DNA from: Sphingobacteriales bacterium
Lineage (GTDB): Bacteria; Bacteroidota; Bacteroidia; Chitinophagales; Chitinophagaceae
Assembly (NCBI GenBank): GCA_027484425.1
Contig: JAIXSZ010000014.1
Location: 124,001 to 188,000 of the forward strand
Reading direction: 5' to 3'
DNA: 64,000 nucleotides
Both the position numbers and the translations under genes were made by a program. Within the stretch, counting starts at the first letter, position 1, and each line of letters begins with the position of its first letter. The notes under the pieces are model-generated. The model was given only the letters and a program-made list of their open reading frames with translations, ran no database searches and was not told where the DNA came from. Below, piece by piece: positions 28,648 to 38,344 of this stretch.

Positions 28648-30315
28648 ATGCAGCACTATAACAGATACTTTATTATCATTCTAATATCAGCAATCCTATT
28701 CCTTCCCTTTCTAGGAGGAGTACACTTGTTCGACTGGGACGAGATAAACTTTGCAGAGTGTGCCCGTGAAATGATAGTAACAGGCGATTACCTACGACCC
28801 CAAATAGACTTTATGCCTTTTTGGGAGAAACCTCCATTTTTCATTTGGATGCAAGTTGCGGCTATGAAGATGGTAGGTGTTGGTGCCTATGCTGCTCGTT
28901 TGCCAAACGCCATTGTAGGTATACTCACGTTGGTTGTTGTGTATCATACTGGAAAGAAAATAATGAACGAAAAGCTGGCTCAATGGTGGGTGCTTATGTT
29001 TGCTGCTTCATGGTTACCACATCTCTACTTTAAGTCTGGAATTATTGACCCTACGTTCAACTTATTTATATTCCTCTCTTTTGTCCAGGTTCATTGGTTA
29101 CGTAGCTCCCCTAACCCATGGCGAAATGCAACCCTTGCTGGGCTCTTACTAGGCATGGCTGCTATCACCAAGGGGCCAGCAGCTATTCTCATAGCAATGT
29201 TAGCTCTAGGTGTATATGTGCTGCTAAACCGCGGACTAAACGGCTACAAAATAAAGCATCTTCTACTGCTGTCAGTTATGGCTGCTGTGCCAGCCCTTGC
29301 ATGGATAGCTGTCACCACTGGTGTGCATGGTGCTACCTACGGCAAATGGTTTCTCAACGAATTTGTAACTTATCAAACCAGGTTATTCTCAACCGAGGAT
29401 TCCGACCACGGAGGCCCCTTCATTTACCACTTTATAGTATTACTAGCAGGCTGTTTTCCAGCATCAATTTTTCTCTTTCAGTATATCGACAGACGCAACG
29501 AAAGCAGACGTTTGCCACACGATTTCACAAAATGGATGTGGATCCTATTCTGGGTAGTATTGATCTTATTCTCCATCGTTAAAACCAAAATCGTTCACTA
29601 TTCATCCTTATGCTACTTCCCGCTTACTTTTCTAGCTGCGCTCCAACTATACCGTATGGGTAATGAAGATAAGCAGATGAAAAAAGGTGTTAGATATACC
29701 CTGCTTGGAATTGGCACCTTACTGGGCGCGGTAATTGCTTCACTGCCACTGGTAGGAATCTACAAAACCGAACTTACACCCTTCATTGCCGACAAATTTG
29801 CTGTGGCAAATCTAAGAGCAGAAGTACCCTGGAGCATGACCGAAAGCATCTGGGGTATTTTATACATCGTTGGTATTTGGACTGCGGTACTTGCTATGCG
29901 CTCAAACTTTAATAAAGGCTTGGCTATACTTTGCACAGTACAAATATTGATTATTCAGGTAGCCGTTCTGCATTTTACTCCCAAGGTAGAAGCATATTCG
30001 CAAAAAGCAGCAATAGATTATTTCGAAACCATGGCTAATAAAGATGTATATGTTCATCCACTGGGATATAAAAGTTATGCCAACCTGTTCTACACAGATA
30101 AAAGACCATATAAGGCTAAAGAGTATCAGGGCATGAGAACGGATAAAGATGGCAGACAAACACCCGAACCAAACCAACACTGGCTATTATATGGCAAAAC
30201 TGACAAACCAACCTATTTCATCAGTAAAATAAATGATAGTTTAAAGTACAGCCAAATGCCTGAATTAGAAATGACAGGAAGTAAAAATGGCTTTGTTTTT
30301 TATAGAAAAAGATAA
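28648..30315 (+). CDS. ArnT/PMT-like integral-membrane glycosyltransferase (GT-C)
   Basis: 555 residues with about 11-12 membrane helices. The first periplasmic loop has FDWDEINFAECAREMI, the acidic motif of the PMT_2/ArnT family, followed by PFWEKPPFFIWMQV; C-terminal about 90 residues form a periplasmic domain. Such enzymes move a sugar from a polyprenyl-phosphate donor to lipid A, glycans or proteins on the outer face of the inner membrane. Donor and acceptor cannot be told from sequence. No glycosylation operon surrounds it. Its end converges on the TPR gene with 2 nt between the stop codons. Confidence 0.85.
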   Translation: MQHYNRYFIIILISAILFLPFLGGVHLFDWDEINFAECAREMIVTGDYLRPQIDFMPFWEKPPFFIWMQVAAMKMVGVGAYAARLPNAIVGILTLVVVYHTGKKIMNEKLAQWWVLMFAASWLPHLYFKSGIIDPTFNLFIFLSFVQVHWLRSSPNPWRNATLAGLLLGMAAITKGPAAILIAMLALGVYVLLNRGLNGYKIKHLLLLSVMAAVPALAWIAVTTGVHGATYGKWFLNEFVTYQTRLFSTEDSDHGGPFIYHFIVLLAGCFPASIFLFQYIDRRNESRRLPHDFTKWMWILFWVVLILFSIVKTKIVHYSSLCYFPLTFLAALQLYRMGNEDKQMKKGVRYTLLGIGTLLGAVIASLPLVGIYKTELTPFIADKFAVANLRAEVPWSMTESIWGILYIVGIWTAVLAMRSNFNKGLAILCTVQILIIQVAVLHFTPKVEAYSQKAAIDYFETMANKDVYVHPLGYKSYANLFYTDKRPYKAKEYQGMRTDKDGRQTPEPNQHWLLYGKTDKPTYFISKINDSLKYSQMPELEMTGSKNGFVFYRKR

Positions 30316-30317
30316 AC

Positions 30318-31802
30318 TTAACCTATCTCGCTGGGGTTATTGGTACGATTTTCTTCTTTTATCATGTCTTTTACTACATTATCCAACACCACAGCCGTTT
30401 CAGATATACCGTCGATTATAACTTTGTTATCTGGGTCTGCAAAATCTTCATCGTTAAATAACGCCACCAAACCCAATATTGTCGACACCTGACCACTCAC
30501 CTCATGAGCATGTGTATAGGATATACTATTCATTACTTTTTTCTGCTCAGCTATGTGGGCTAGGTGTTTCTCTTTCTCCACCGCCAATGCTGCATTTCGC
30601 TTTTTTTGTTGCAAGAACTTTTGAACTATTATGCCAATTATTATCAGCAACAACACAACTGTTATAATAAGAATGATTCGCTCGTTTCTCTTTTTTTCAA
30701 TTTCTAGTTTCTCAATCTGTAGTTCTTTTTCTTTTATAATATACTCTCTTTCTGTTTCCAGATTGGCAATACGTGCCTTACTTTCTGTAGATGTAATTGA
30801 ATCCCTGAAAGTTATGTGTTGTTTATAACTCTCCAAGGCCATTTTATAATTGCCAAGAAAAGTATAGGCCTCTACCAATCCATAACTAAACTCCTTTATA
30901 TTCTCTAGCTGCTCAATTTTCTTGCTTATAGCTATACTTTTGTCGAAATAACTAATAGCTGTTTGTAGAAAATAAGTTTTTGAGCCAATTGGTAGTGGTT
31001 CAGGCAATAGTACATTTGAATCCTTATATACCGCAATTGCCACGTATATACCACCTATGTTACCAAGATTTATAGCTATACCGGCATTATCACCCAACTC
31101 CTCAAAAATCTTTGAAGATTCATTAATCGATTCTAGTGCTTTCCTAAATTTCCTTTGCCGTTTGTATATGTTCCCGATGTTACCATAGTTGTGCGCTATA
31201 CCATCTTTATCTTCCAGTTTCTTGAAAACTTCTAAAGACATAAATGAATACTCAAGCGATTTCTCCAAATTGTTTTTTTGCATGTAGATGATACCGATGT
31301 TTCCATAGTCGCAACCTACATTAATAGAATATTTCCCTTCTTTTTTATCATACTCCAGTATTTGCAAATTATATTCCAGTGCCTTGTCATGATCGACAAG
31401 CTCTTGGTATACTACAGCTGTGTGGCTGATGATGCTGCAATACAATTCAGGATGTTTGATTAACGAAACAGTACTTAAAGCCTTATTGAAATATTCAAGC
31501 GCTGTAGTGTAGTCAGACTTATGGTAATAATTTAATCCTAACTGATCGTAAGCTGACGCAATAGATCTAATGGAGTTGATTTTTTTTGCTAAATCTAGCT
31601 GAAGCTGGGCATACTTTATACCTACATTTGGATCTATCGTTTTGTATGTATTAGCTAGCAACTGATAACATTTCACCCTTACACTATCCTCTTCTATCTT
31701 TGGCAATTGTTTCAGTATAGAGTCCGCAAAATCCTGCCCCTGAAGCTGAGAATAGCCTCGAAAACTACAAAAGAGCGTAAATAATACTAATAGTATCCTC
31801 AC
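30318..31802 (-). CDS. TPR-repeat membrane protein with isolated DHp-like histidine region
   Basis: 494 residues from a GTG at 31802, which gives the signal peptide MRILLVLFTLFCSFRGYSQ; the open frame starts earlier (TTG 31835) but crosses two -7 boxes. About six tetratricopeptide repeats fill residues 30-310 (periplasmic; for example ALEYFNKALS, HNYGNIGNIYKRQRKF), then a coiled coil, one membrane helix near 365-387 (IILIITVVLLLIIIGIIV) and a cytoplasmic coiled segment that ends in THAHEVSGQVSTILGLVALF, similar to the dimerisation/phospho-acceptor helix of histidine kinases. No ATP-binding domain follows. Bacteroidota TPR sensor kinases share this layout but with a kinase domain. Confidence 0.8.
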   Translation of the reverse strand: MRILLVLFTLFCSFRGYSQLQGQDFADSILKQLPKIEEDSVRVKCYQLLANTYKTIDPNVGIKYAQLQLDLAKKINSIRSIASAYDQLGLNYYHKSDYTTALEYFNKALSTVSLIKHPELYCSIISHTAVVYQELVDHDKALEYNLQILEYDKKEGKYSINVGCDYGNIGIIYMQKNNLEKSLEYSFMSLEVFKKLEDKDGIAHNYGNIGNIYKRQRKFRKALESINESSKIFEELGDNAGIAINLGNIGGIYVAIAVYKDSNVLLPEPLPIGSKTYFLQTAISYFDKSIAISKKIEQLENIKEFSYGLVEAYTFLGNYKMALESYKQHITFRDSITSTESKARIANLETEREYIIKEKELQIEKLEIEKKRNERIILIITVVLLLIIIGIIVQKFLQQKKRNAALAVEKEKHLAHIAEQKKVMNSISYTHAHEVSGQVSTILGLVALFNDEDFADPDNKVIIDGISETAVVLDNVVKDMIKEENRTNNPSEIG

Positions 31803-31822
31803 TGAGAAATAATCAATTGAAA

Positions 31823-31840
31823 CAAAAGTATACAAAACTA
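31823..31840 (-). promoter_or_regulatory. Twin -7 promoter boxes of the TPR gene
   Basis: Two TAnnTTTG matches on the minus strand, TACTTTTG (31830-31823) and TAGTTTTG (31840-31833). Either would start transcription between about 31817 and 31828, upstream of the GTG at 31802. Confidence 0.45.
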
Positions 31841-31969
31841 ATATTAATGGTAGTTAGCGAATTGCTAATGACAAATTATTTATCAAGTAAGCTCAATGTA
31901 TATATATCGGATTAGGTAAACAAAATATTAATGTACAAACCTAGTGCGCAAAAGTTAATTAGGTAGGCT

Positions 31970-31977
31970 TATATTTG
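31970..31977 (+). promoter_or_regulatory. -7 promoter box of the geranylgeranyl reductase-like gene
   Basis: TATATTTG matches TAnnTTTG; the expected start of transcription is about 11 nt before the ATG at 31994. Confidence 0.5.
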
Positions 31978-31993
31978 ACAGCACAGTTGGAAA

Positions 31994-33250
31994 ATGAGCG
32001 ATATTCATATAGATACCAAGGTAATAATTGTAGGTGCGGGACCAGCAGGAGCAGGTGTATCTTTTTATCTCACTAAATTTGGGATACCACACATAGTTAT
32101 CGACAAAGAGAGTTTCCCTCGAGACAAGGTATGTGGCGATGCATGCAGTGGCAAAACCGCATTGGTAATCAACCGTGCCAACCCAGAGTGGATGACAGAA
32201 ATACTGGCACAAGCTACTGACTTCCTACCATCTTGGGGTATCACCTTTGTAGCTCCTAATGGCAAACCACTAGATATTCCTTTTTCACCCTTCAGAAATG
32301 CTGACAGCAAAGCACCAGGTTTCACAGTACCCAGACTTTTTCTCGACAATTTTCTTTTTGGCAAAATGGCTTCGCCGCATTGCACTATATACCAGCAGGC
32401 GAAAATTGACAACATCGTTCACAGTGACAATAAAGTAACTGTGACTATGACCTGCAATGGCAACACACACACCATTACAGCACCTGTGATAATAGGCGCC
32501 GATGGTGATAAAAGTATCGTGCGCAAACAGTTTTTAAGCGAAAGCACATCACCTAAAACCTATGCCGTAGGACTTAGAGCATATTACGAAGGTGTAACAA
32601 ACATGCACCACGACAATTTTATAGAACTTCACTTTCTTCCCGAAATGCTACCCGGCTACCTTTGGATTTTCCCATTACCACATGGTCAAGCCAATGTAGG
32701 AGTTGGCATACTGTCGGAAGTAATAAGAGATAAAAAAATTAACTTGAGAGAGCAGATGCTAGCTGCTATAAAGAACAACCCACAAATTGCGCCCAGATTT
32801 GCCAACGCAAAACTGGTTGACAAAATTCAAGGCTGGGGACTGCCTCTTGCCATGGAGCGACAACCCATGTCAGGCAATAATTTTATCTTGGTTGGCGATG
32901 CAGCTGCACTCGTAGACCCCTTTAGCGGAGAGGGCATTGGCAATGCACTATATAGTGGTATGCTAGCCGCAATGGCCATCAAAGATGCACTACCCACCGG
33001 CAATTTCTCAGCACCTTTTCTCAAAACCAACTATGATGATGTGCTCTACAAAAGACTGGGCGACGAGCTAAAAATAAGTGCCACCCTACAACGCCTCTGC
33101 AAATTTCCGTGGCTTTTCAATTTTGTTGTTAACAAAGCCTCAAAAAGCGAATCGCTCAGAAACACCATCAGTTGCATGTTTGCCGATGTGGACCTAAGAG
33201 ACCAACTTCGTAAGCCATCTTTTTATTTTAAAATATTATTTAATAAATAG
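31994..33250 (+). CDS. FAD-dependent oxidoreductase, geranylgeranyl reductase family
   Basis: 418 residues. FAD-binding GAGPAG at 14-19 in a Rossmann start, ending with HIVIDKESFPRDKVCGDA, the family's characteristic motif; GADGDKSIVRK near 168; and the second FAD motif ILVGDAAALVDPFSGEGIG near 296-315. This family reduces prenyl chains of lipids or quinones with NAD(P)H and FADH2, or acts as a related monooxygenase or halogenase. No prenyl synthesis gene is next to it, so the substrate remains open. Monocistronic, promoter box just upstream; 21 nt separate its end from the convergent TfoX gene. Confidence 0.85.
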   Translation: MSDIHIDTKVIIVGAGPAGAGVSFYLTKFGIPHIVIDKESFPRDKVCGDACSGKTALVINRANPEWMTEILAQATDFLPSWGITFVAPNGKPLDIPFSPFRNADSKAPGFTVPRLFLDNFLFGKMASPHCTIYQQAKIDNIVHSDNKVTVTMTCNGNTHTITAPVIIGADGDKSIVRKQFLSESTSPKTYAVGLRAYYEGVTNMHHDNFIELHFLPEMLPGYLWIFPLPHGQANVGVGILSEVIRDKKINLREQMLAAIKNNPQIAPRFANAKLVDKIQGWGLPLAMERQPMSGNNFILVGDAAALVDPFSGEGIGNALYSGMLAAMAIKDALPTGNFSAPFLKTNYDDVLYKRLGDELKISATLQRLCKFPWLFNFVVNKASKSESLRNTISCMFADVDLRDQLRKPSFYFKILFNK

Positions 33251-33271
33251 AATTATTGAATTTGTCTTTAC

Positions 33272-33550
33272 TTATTGTCTACCTATTTGTTTCAATAAAC
33301 CTAATTTCATTTCTTTTGGTAAATCATCCCAATGAACATCTAAAATAGCACCTTGTAGGGAATAAAGATAGTAGCATACCGGAAATACTTTACCCGGATT
33401 GTTCTCGCATATCTTCTTATATGCAATTACCGGAGTTACTTGTGCTAACTCTGCAAGAGAAAAAATTCCAATTTCATTAAGTCGGGTATGAATTGTAGAA
33501 CCTATATTCTTTGCCCCTTTTAAACTAATTCTAGATATTGAATTTGACAT
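33272..33550 (-). CDS. Stand-alone TfoX C-terminal domain protein
   Basis: 92 residues made of the TfoX/Sxy C-terminal helical domain only: LKGAKNIGSTIHTRLNEIGIFSLAELAQVTP carries the helix-hairpin-helix-like start and YKKICENNPGKVFPVCYYLYSLQGAILD the characteristic middle; WDDLPKEMKLGLL ends it. Full TfoX proteins, which activate competence or regulate CRP-dependent genes, also have an N-terminal domain that is absent. Stand-alone C-domains are common and of unknown function. It is the second gene of a pair with the VOC protein (3 nt gap), under a likely shared regulator. Confidence 0.82.
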   Translation of the reverse strand: MSNSISRISLKGAKNIGSTIHTRLNEIGIFSLAELAQVTPVIAYKKICENNPGKVFPVCYYLYSLQGAILDVHWDDLPKEMKLGLLKQIGRQ

Positions 33551-33553
33551 ATA

Positions 33554-33934
33554 CTACACATTGGGTTGAATGTACTTAACGATGTCTATTGCAATACCGT
33601 TTGGATCTTCTACAGCAAAATGTCTATCGCCCCAAGGTTCATCTCTTAGATCCACTTTAATTTCTACCCGTTTGCTTTGCAAATCTTCATAATAAGCATC
33701 AACATCATCCACTTCAATCGTTAAATAAACTCCCTTTCCACTAAATTGTGAATGAAAAAATGGTTGCTGAGTTGCATGATTAGGTAGTAAAAAACTAATC
33801 TCTCCATGTCGATTTGGACTGTGAAGCAATAGGTAAAATTCATTTTCGAAAGTAACCCCAAAGCCTAAATTATTAATGTAAAAATCTTTGCTCTCTTCTA
33901 ATTTTTGTGTAATTATGCCTACATTAATTTTCAT
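33554..33934 (-). CDS. VOC/glyoxalase-fold protein
   Basis: 126 residues of two beta-alpha-beta-beta-beta units: MKINVGIITQKLEESKDFYINNLGF in the first and VYLTIEVDDVDAYYEDLQSKR with DPNGIAIDIVKY in the second, as in the vicinal oxygen chelate family (glyoxalases, bleomycin-resistance proteins, ring-cleavage dioxygenases). Typical metal ligands are only partly visible (Glu and Asp near FAVEDPNG), so it may be a binding protein instead of an enzyme. Start MKINVGII at 33934 fits the family. Cotranscribed with the TfoX C-domain gene that follows after 3 nt. Confidence 0.85.
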   Translation of the reverse strand: MKINVGIITQKLEESKDFYINNLGFGVTFENEFYLLLHSPNRHGEISFLLPNHATQQPFFHSQFSGKGVYLTIEVDDVDAYYEDLQSKRVEIKVDLRDEPWGDRHFAVEDPNGIAIDIVKYIQPNV

Positions 33935-34012
33935 ATTATACTGATTTTTTCGTTATTGATGACACAAAATTGCAGACAATAACAGAAAAATACTTGTAAA
34001 AAACGGACATTT

Positions 34013-34828
34013 TCACCTTCCAAAAGCTTTGCTTGGCGTTACGCCATAAAAACTCTTAAACTCCTTAGTGAAATGAGCTTGGTCGTAATATCCCAGATCA
34101 AAGAAAAGCTTGCTTTGTCTGAGGCTCTGCGTAGATGGCTTCGCATTTAATATATTCTGAAAACGCACTACTTGACTGAAAGTTTTTGCTGAATCTCCAA
34201 TGTAATATCCAAAATAACGTCTCAATTGCCTTTGACTCAATCCTACTTCTATATCTTTCTCTATATTGACAACACCAAAATTTTTCAAAATTATATCCAA
34301 TGCATTTTGAAATCTTGAGTCCAAACCTATTTTCGCAACCTGTAATTTGTCAGTGAAATAAGCATCAAATCTATCTTTTACTGTCGCAATATCATCTTTA
34401 ATAGAAAAACCATCTCTAATAAAATTTGACGTTTCTTTATCTATATCTTCAAGTTTTTGAAACCGATTACTTAATTCTCTAGCATCAATGTTATAAATAA
34501 TAGGAAAAGCTGTTGGCAAAAATCGAACTCCAACATAATGAAATAATCTATCTAGTGAAAATTCAGTATATTTTCTACAAAAGCCCATAACGAAATTCTC
34601 AGATGGGTTGTTCAATTCAAAGAAGATGTCTATACAACCATCCGCTACCACTCTGTATGTAAATGAGTCTTGTAGCTTTTGATGAGTTTTCAATTCCCAA
34701 TAACAGTAAATGAAATTATTTAGCAGGTGGCCAGGAAAAGTTTCTATATAGGATACGCTTGTTCCACTCTGTTTTATCACAGGCTGAACAGGTCTATATA
34801 ACTTTCTAAAACTAAATTCACTTAGCAA
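34013..34828 (-). CDS. AraC-family transcriptional regulator with DUF6597-type N-terminal domain
   Basis: 271 residues with a TTG start at 34828 (no ATG near; MLSEFSFRKLYRP). The N-terminal half (PGHLLNNFIYCYWELKT, VVADGCIDIFFELNN, FMGFCRKYTEFSL-like, VGVRFLPTAFP) has the pattern of the helix-turn-helix proteins with a DUF6597 domain. The C-terminal AraC unit runs from about 185: EVGLSQRQLRRYFGYYIG, then FFDLGYYDQAHFTKEFKSFYGVTPS. It lies 78 nt upstream of the VOC-TfoX pair on the same strand and may regulate it. Confidence 0.86.
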   Translation of the reverse strand: MLSEFSFRKLYRPVQPVIKQSGTSVSYIETFPGHLLNNFIYCYWELKTHQKLQDSFTYRVVADGCIDIFFELNNPSENFVMGFCRKYTEFSLDRLFHYVGVRFLPTAFPIIYNIDARELSNRFQKLEDIDKETSNFIRDGFSIKDDIATVKDRFDAYFTDKLQVAKIGLDSRFQNALDIILKNFGVVNIEKDIEVGLSQRQLRRYFGYYIGDSAKTFSQVVRFQNILNAKPSTQSLRQSKLFFDLGYYDQAHFTKEFKSFYGVTPSKAFGR

Positions 34829-34899
34829 TGTCTCGCTATTTAGTTAGATAAAATAATATTAGATCATCTAATGAACAAAATATCACTATAAAAATATGC

Positions 34900-37800
34900 T
34901 TAATCCCCCAATTCAATAGCAGCCTCATGCCAAGGGTAAGACTCGGCATTTCTGCCTAGCTCCCAGAAAAACTTACCTCTAGTGGTATTATAGTTGCCTA
35001 TTTCATTCATTGTTTCAGCATCATAGAGTCTGCCATTTACCATGGTATACTTTATGCTTTCTGTGTTGCGAATGTCAGTTAATGGGTTTTTATCCATTAC
35101 CAGTAGGTCAGCCAGTTTGCCAGGCTGTAAAGAACCCACCCAGTTATCTAGCCCTAAACTGGTAGCCGGGTTGATGGTAGCAGTGCGCAGTGCCTCCATT
35201 GGCGACATGCCGCCCTGTGCCATCATCCATATTTCCCAGTGTGCACCTATACCCTGTATTTGTCCATGGGCGCCCATATTGATGGTCACACCAGCATCAC
35301 TCAGTTTTTTCAGACTACGCGATATCAACATATGGCCATTTTCATATTCTTCTTCGGGCAGCATCGTGCGGTGGCGGCTACGGGTGTCTATCACAGAGCG
35401 AGGAGTGAAACGCAATAATCTCTCTTTTTCCCACACATTGGTGTGCTGATACCAGTAGTACTCACCACTCACTGCACCATAGCCCACTATAAGCGTAGGA
35501 GTGTTTGCGGTTCCAGCGTTTTTCCATAGTTGTAGCACGTCATTGTACAATGGCGCTACAGGTATATTATGCTCTATCGTGGTATGCCCATCCAGTATCA
35601 TACTAAGGTTATGATAAAAGAATGACCCACCCTCTGGTACTACTTCCATTTTCAGTTCTCTGGCTGCTTCTATTACCATTTGGCGTTGCTCACGACGGGG
35701 CTGATTATAGCTCTTTACACTGAAAGCACCAAAGGCATTAGTACGCCTCAGTGCACTCTTTGCGTCTTCCAGCGAATTGATCACAGCTTTAAAATCTCCC
35801 TCCGCACCATACAGAATGGTACCTGTCGAAAACACTCTCGGCCCCACCATGTTGCCCGACTTCACCAGCTCGCTTTGTGCAAAAACCATCTCACTCACCG
35901 CCGATGGGTCATGCATAGTAGTCACTCCATAAGCCAAATTAGTGTAGTAAGGCCAGTGTTTATCGGGCGTAAGGCCATACCTGAAGTGATTAGCATGTGC
36001 GTGTGCATCTACAAAACCTGGCATGATGGTTTTGCCATTGCAGTCTATTACTTTAGCTCCAGCTGGCACAGCTACATCCTTACCCACTGCCTTTATAAGG
36101 TTACCATCTACCAGCACTGTGCCACCTTCTATTACCTCGCTGCCATTCATGGTTATGATCCGTGCATTCGTGAATGCCACCAAACCTTTAGGTTTGTCAG
36201 TCTTTGCCATCAGCCCTACAGCTAGACCTTTTTCGGGCATTTTAAACAACGAATCGGGCTTGCCCGCTACAAACTCAAATCTATCCTCAAGATTGATAGT
36301 ATAATACTGATCTCCAAGGGTATAATGCAACTGTTTATTATCTGCACCCCAATGCAAGTTGATACCTGCGTCTTTCGATACCCTTTTTACTGGAATGTCT
36401 GTAATATCATCACCCAGCGTAATAGGTTTCCCGGTGTGCGGAAAAGCCGCTACGTACACATTATGTAGATGCACAAAAGCTACCCAATTACCATCAGGCG
36501 AAACTGTAAACTGATTGCCATACTTGCTCTTAAAGATTACTTTATCATCACTACCATCGGGGTTGCAACTTGCAAAGGTTTTCTCCAACGAACCAAACAA
36601 TGCGCCACCAATATTATAATAAATTCGAGAACCATCATTGTTGTAGCGTGGATTCTCTCCCTTATCTGTCACAAATTCTTCCTTCCCACCACTTGCTGGC
36701 ATACGGTATATACCTGGCTTTACCGTGAATGTGTTACCCATACTATTGTCACTACCATCCTTAGTGTATACTAGCCACTTGCCATCAGGCGACAGGGCGG
36801 GCGTACGATACATACCCTTTACAGTGGTAAGTGTTACAGGCTTTGATTTACCATCAAGCACCAGCTTACAAATGCTACCTGTTAGGGTATCATTCCATGT
36901 CACATACACCAGCGATTTTCCATCTGCCGAAAAAGCGGGTTCAAACTCCTGCAACATACTATTGGTCAGCCGTTCGGGCTTACCATTTGGCAACGTTTTT
37001 TTGTAAAGATGCCCCAGCGCGTTAAAAACCATCAGTTTACCATCTGGCGATGTAATAGCATGACGAATAACCTTCACTACAAATTCATCCGTATTAATAT
37101 TCTGCTTAAACCTTACAGCATCGGTTATGCGCTGCTTTACATTACACTCAAAGGGTATTTCCGTCGCTGCATTTACAGCATTTACATCTATTTTCTGCAG
37201 CTTACCTCCACTCCATATCACTATATTTTTATCATCGGGTGTCCAGGCATAACCAGTATATATCCCAAACGTCGTCCATGCCTCTTGTTGGTCTTTGGTT
37301 AGCTTGTCGTAGATAGGCCACTCTTCACCATTATCCAAATTACGGAGGTAAAGCACAGTTTTGGTGCGTACTCGCTTCACAAAAGCCATTAGTTGGCCAC
37401 TATGCGATAGCTGTGGCCGCACTGCCCCACCCGGCCCTCCAGTTACTGTTTCTATTTCACCCTTGTCGCGGTCATATCTTTTTATTACAAAAATCTGGTT
37501 GTTAGGATCTTTATTGTACTGAAAGTATCCACCCGGATACACATCTTCGCTGTAATACACATACCTACCATCTGGCGACACACAGGGTTCATTAAGGTCT
37601 TGCTGGTCGTTTTTGCGTGGTGTTAGTTGCAACCCACCTCCGCCCGATGTATGGTACATCCACAACTCACCAGCACCTAATGATCTTCCCGATGTAAAAT
37701 GCTTACGGGCTACTATGTAGTTGTTATCAGCCCAAACCGCATTATTGAGCAATCTAAAATTTTCTTTAGTTATTTGGGTGGCGTTGCTCCCGTCTCTGTT

Positions 37801-38157
37801 CATCACCCATATATTATCACCACCTGCCGCATCTGATGTAAACAAAATCCGCTTACCATCTGGGCTAAAGCGGGGCTGCACCTCCATTGCCATGCCTTGC
37901 CTTAGCACTTTTGCCTTTCCACCTGCAAATGGCACTATGTATATATCGCCCAGCATATCAAACACTATTTCCTTTCCATCTGGCGATACATCCAGATTCA
38001 TCCACGTACCTTCATTTACCGTAAAGGTCACATCCTTTCCCGGACCACCCGGGGCACTAACATCCCACTTCTTCTTTTCTTCTTTTTTGTCCTGTGCTTC
38101 GACACCTACCCACATTCCCGACATCAATGCTACCGCTACTAATTTGCTTACTTGCAT
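34900..38157 (-). CDS. Secreted amidohydrolase with N-terminal TolB-like propeller
   Basis: 1085 residues, signal peptide at 1-21 (ends GVEAQ). The N-terminal 620 residues are a beta-propeller of TolB/WD40-like PD40 repeats (SPDGKEIVFDMLGDIYIVP, SPDGKRILFTSDAAGGDNIW, SPDGKWLVYTKDG and others). The C-terminal 430 are an amidohydrolase: metal motif MPGFVDAHAHANHF near 720, further histidines in TIEHNIPVAP and MGAHGQIQGIG, and DLLVMDKNPLTDI at the end. Such periplasmic two-domain proteins are frequent in Bacteroidota. Substrate unknown; peptidase-like or lactonase-like activity is possible. Stands alone. Confidence 0.9.
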   Translation of the reverse strand: MQVSKLVAVALMSGMWVGVEAQDKKEEKKKWDVSAPGGPGKDVTFTVNEGTWMNLDVSPDGKEIVFDMLGDIYIVPFAGGKAKVLRQGMAMEVQPRFSPDGKRILFTSDAAGGDNIWVMNRDGSNATQITKENFRLLNNAVWADNNYIVARKHFTSGRSLGAGELWMYHTSGGGGLQLTPRKNDQQDLNEPCVSPDGRYVYYSEDVYPGGYFQYNKDPNNQIFVIKRYDRDKGEIETVTGGPGGAVRPQLSHSGQLMAFVKRVRTKTVLYLRNLDNGEEWPIYDKLTKDQQEAWTTFGIYTGYAWTPDDKNIVIWSGGKLQKIDVNAVNAATEIPFECNVKQRITDAVRFKQNINTDEFVVKVIRHAITSPDGKLMVFNALGHLYKKTLPNGKPERLTNSMLQEFEPAFSADGKSLVYVTWNDTLTGSICKLVLDGKSKPVTLTTVKGMYRTPALSPDGKWLVYTKDGSDNSMGNTFTVKPGIYRMPASGGKEEFVTDKGENPRYNNDGSRIYYNIGGALFGSLEKTFASCNPDGSDDKVIFKSKYGNQFTVSPDGNWVAFVHLHNVYVAAFPHTGKPITLGDDITDIPVKRVSKDAGINLHWGADNKQLHYTLGDQYYTINLEDRFEFVAGKPDSLFKMPEKGLAVGLMAKTDKPKGLVAFTNARIITMNGSEVIEGGTVLVDGNLIKAVGKDVAVPAGAKVIDCNGKTIMPGFVDAHAHANHFRYGLTPDKHWPYYTNLAYGVTTMHDPSAVSEMVFAQSELVKSGNMVGPRVFSTGTILYGAEGDFKAVINSLEDAKSALRRTNAFGAFSVKSYNQPRREQRQMVIEAARELKMEVVPEGGSFFYHNLSMILDGHTTIEHNIPVAPLYNDVLQLWKNAGTANTPTLIVGYGAVSGEYYWYQHTNVWEKERLLRFTPRSVIDTRSRHRTMLPEEEYENGHMLISRSLKKLSDAGVTINMGAHGQIQGIGAHWEIWMMAQGGMSPMEALRTATINPATSLGLDNWVGSLQPGKLADLLVMDKNPLTDIRNTESIKYTMVNGRLYDAETMNEIGNYNTTRGKFFWELGRNAESYPWHEAAIELGD

Positions 38158-38253
38158 ACAATAAATACTGTTTTATCAGTTACTAAGCAATAAAGATAAG
38201 TGGCTCGCTCGACATTAAAGAATAACCGACGGGGGATGTTTAGGGGTATGCAC

Positions 38254-38302
38254 ACAAAAAAAGTACCACAATCTTGTGCATTTGCATCCAGATTGTGGTA
38301 CT
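38254..38302 (-). terminator. Intrinsic terminator of the lipoprotein gene at 38345
   Basis: agtaccacaatc (38262-38273) and gattgtggtact (38291-38302) form a perfect 12-bp stem. On the minus strand it is followed by a run of T (A-run at 38254-38261). It lies 42 nt after the stop of the gene it would end. Confidence 0.85.
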
Positions 38303-38344
38303 CTATATTTTAAGTATTGTGCTGCGTAAGTACTACAGCGTTTA

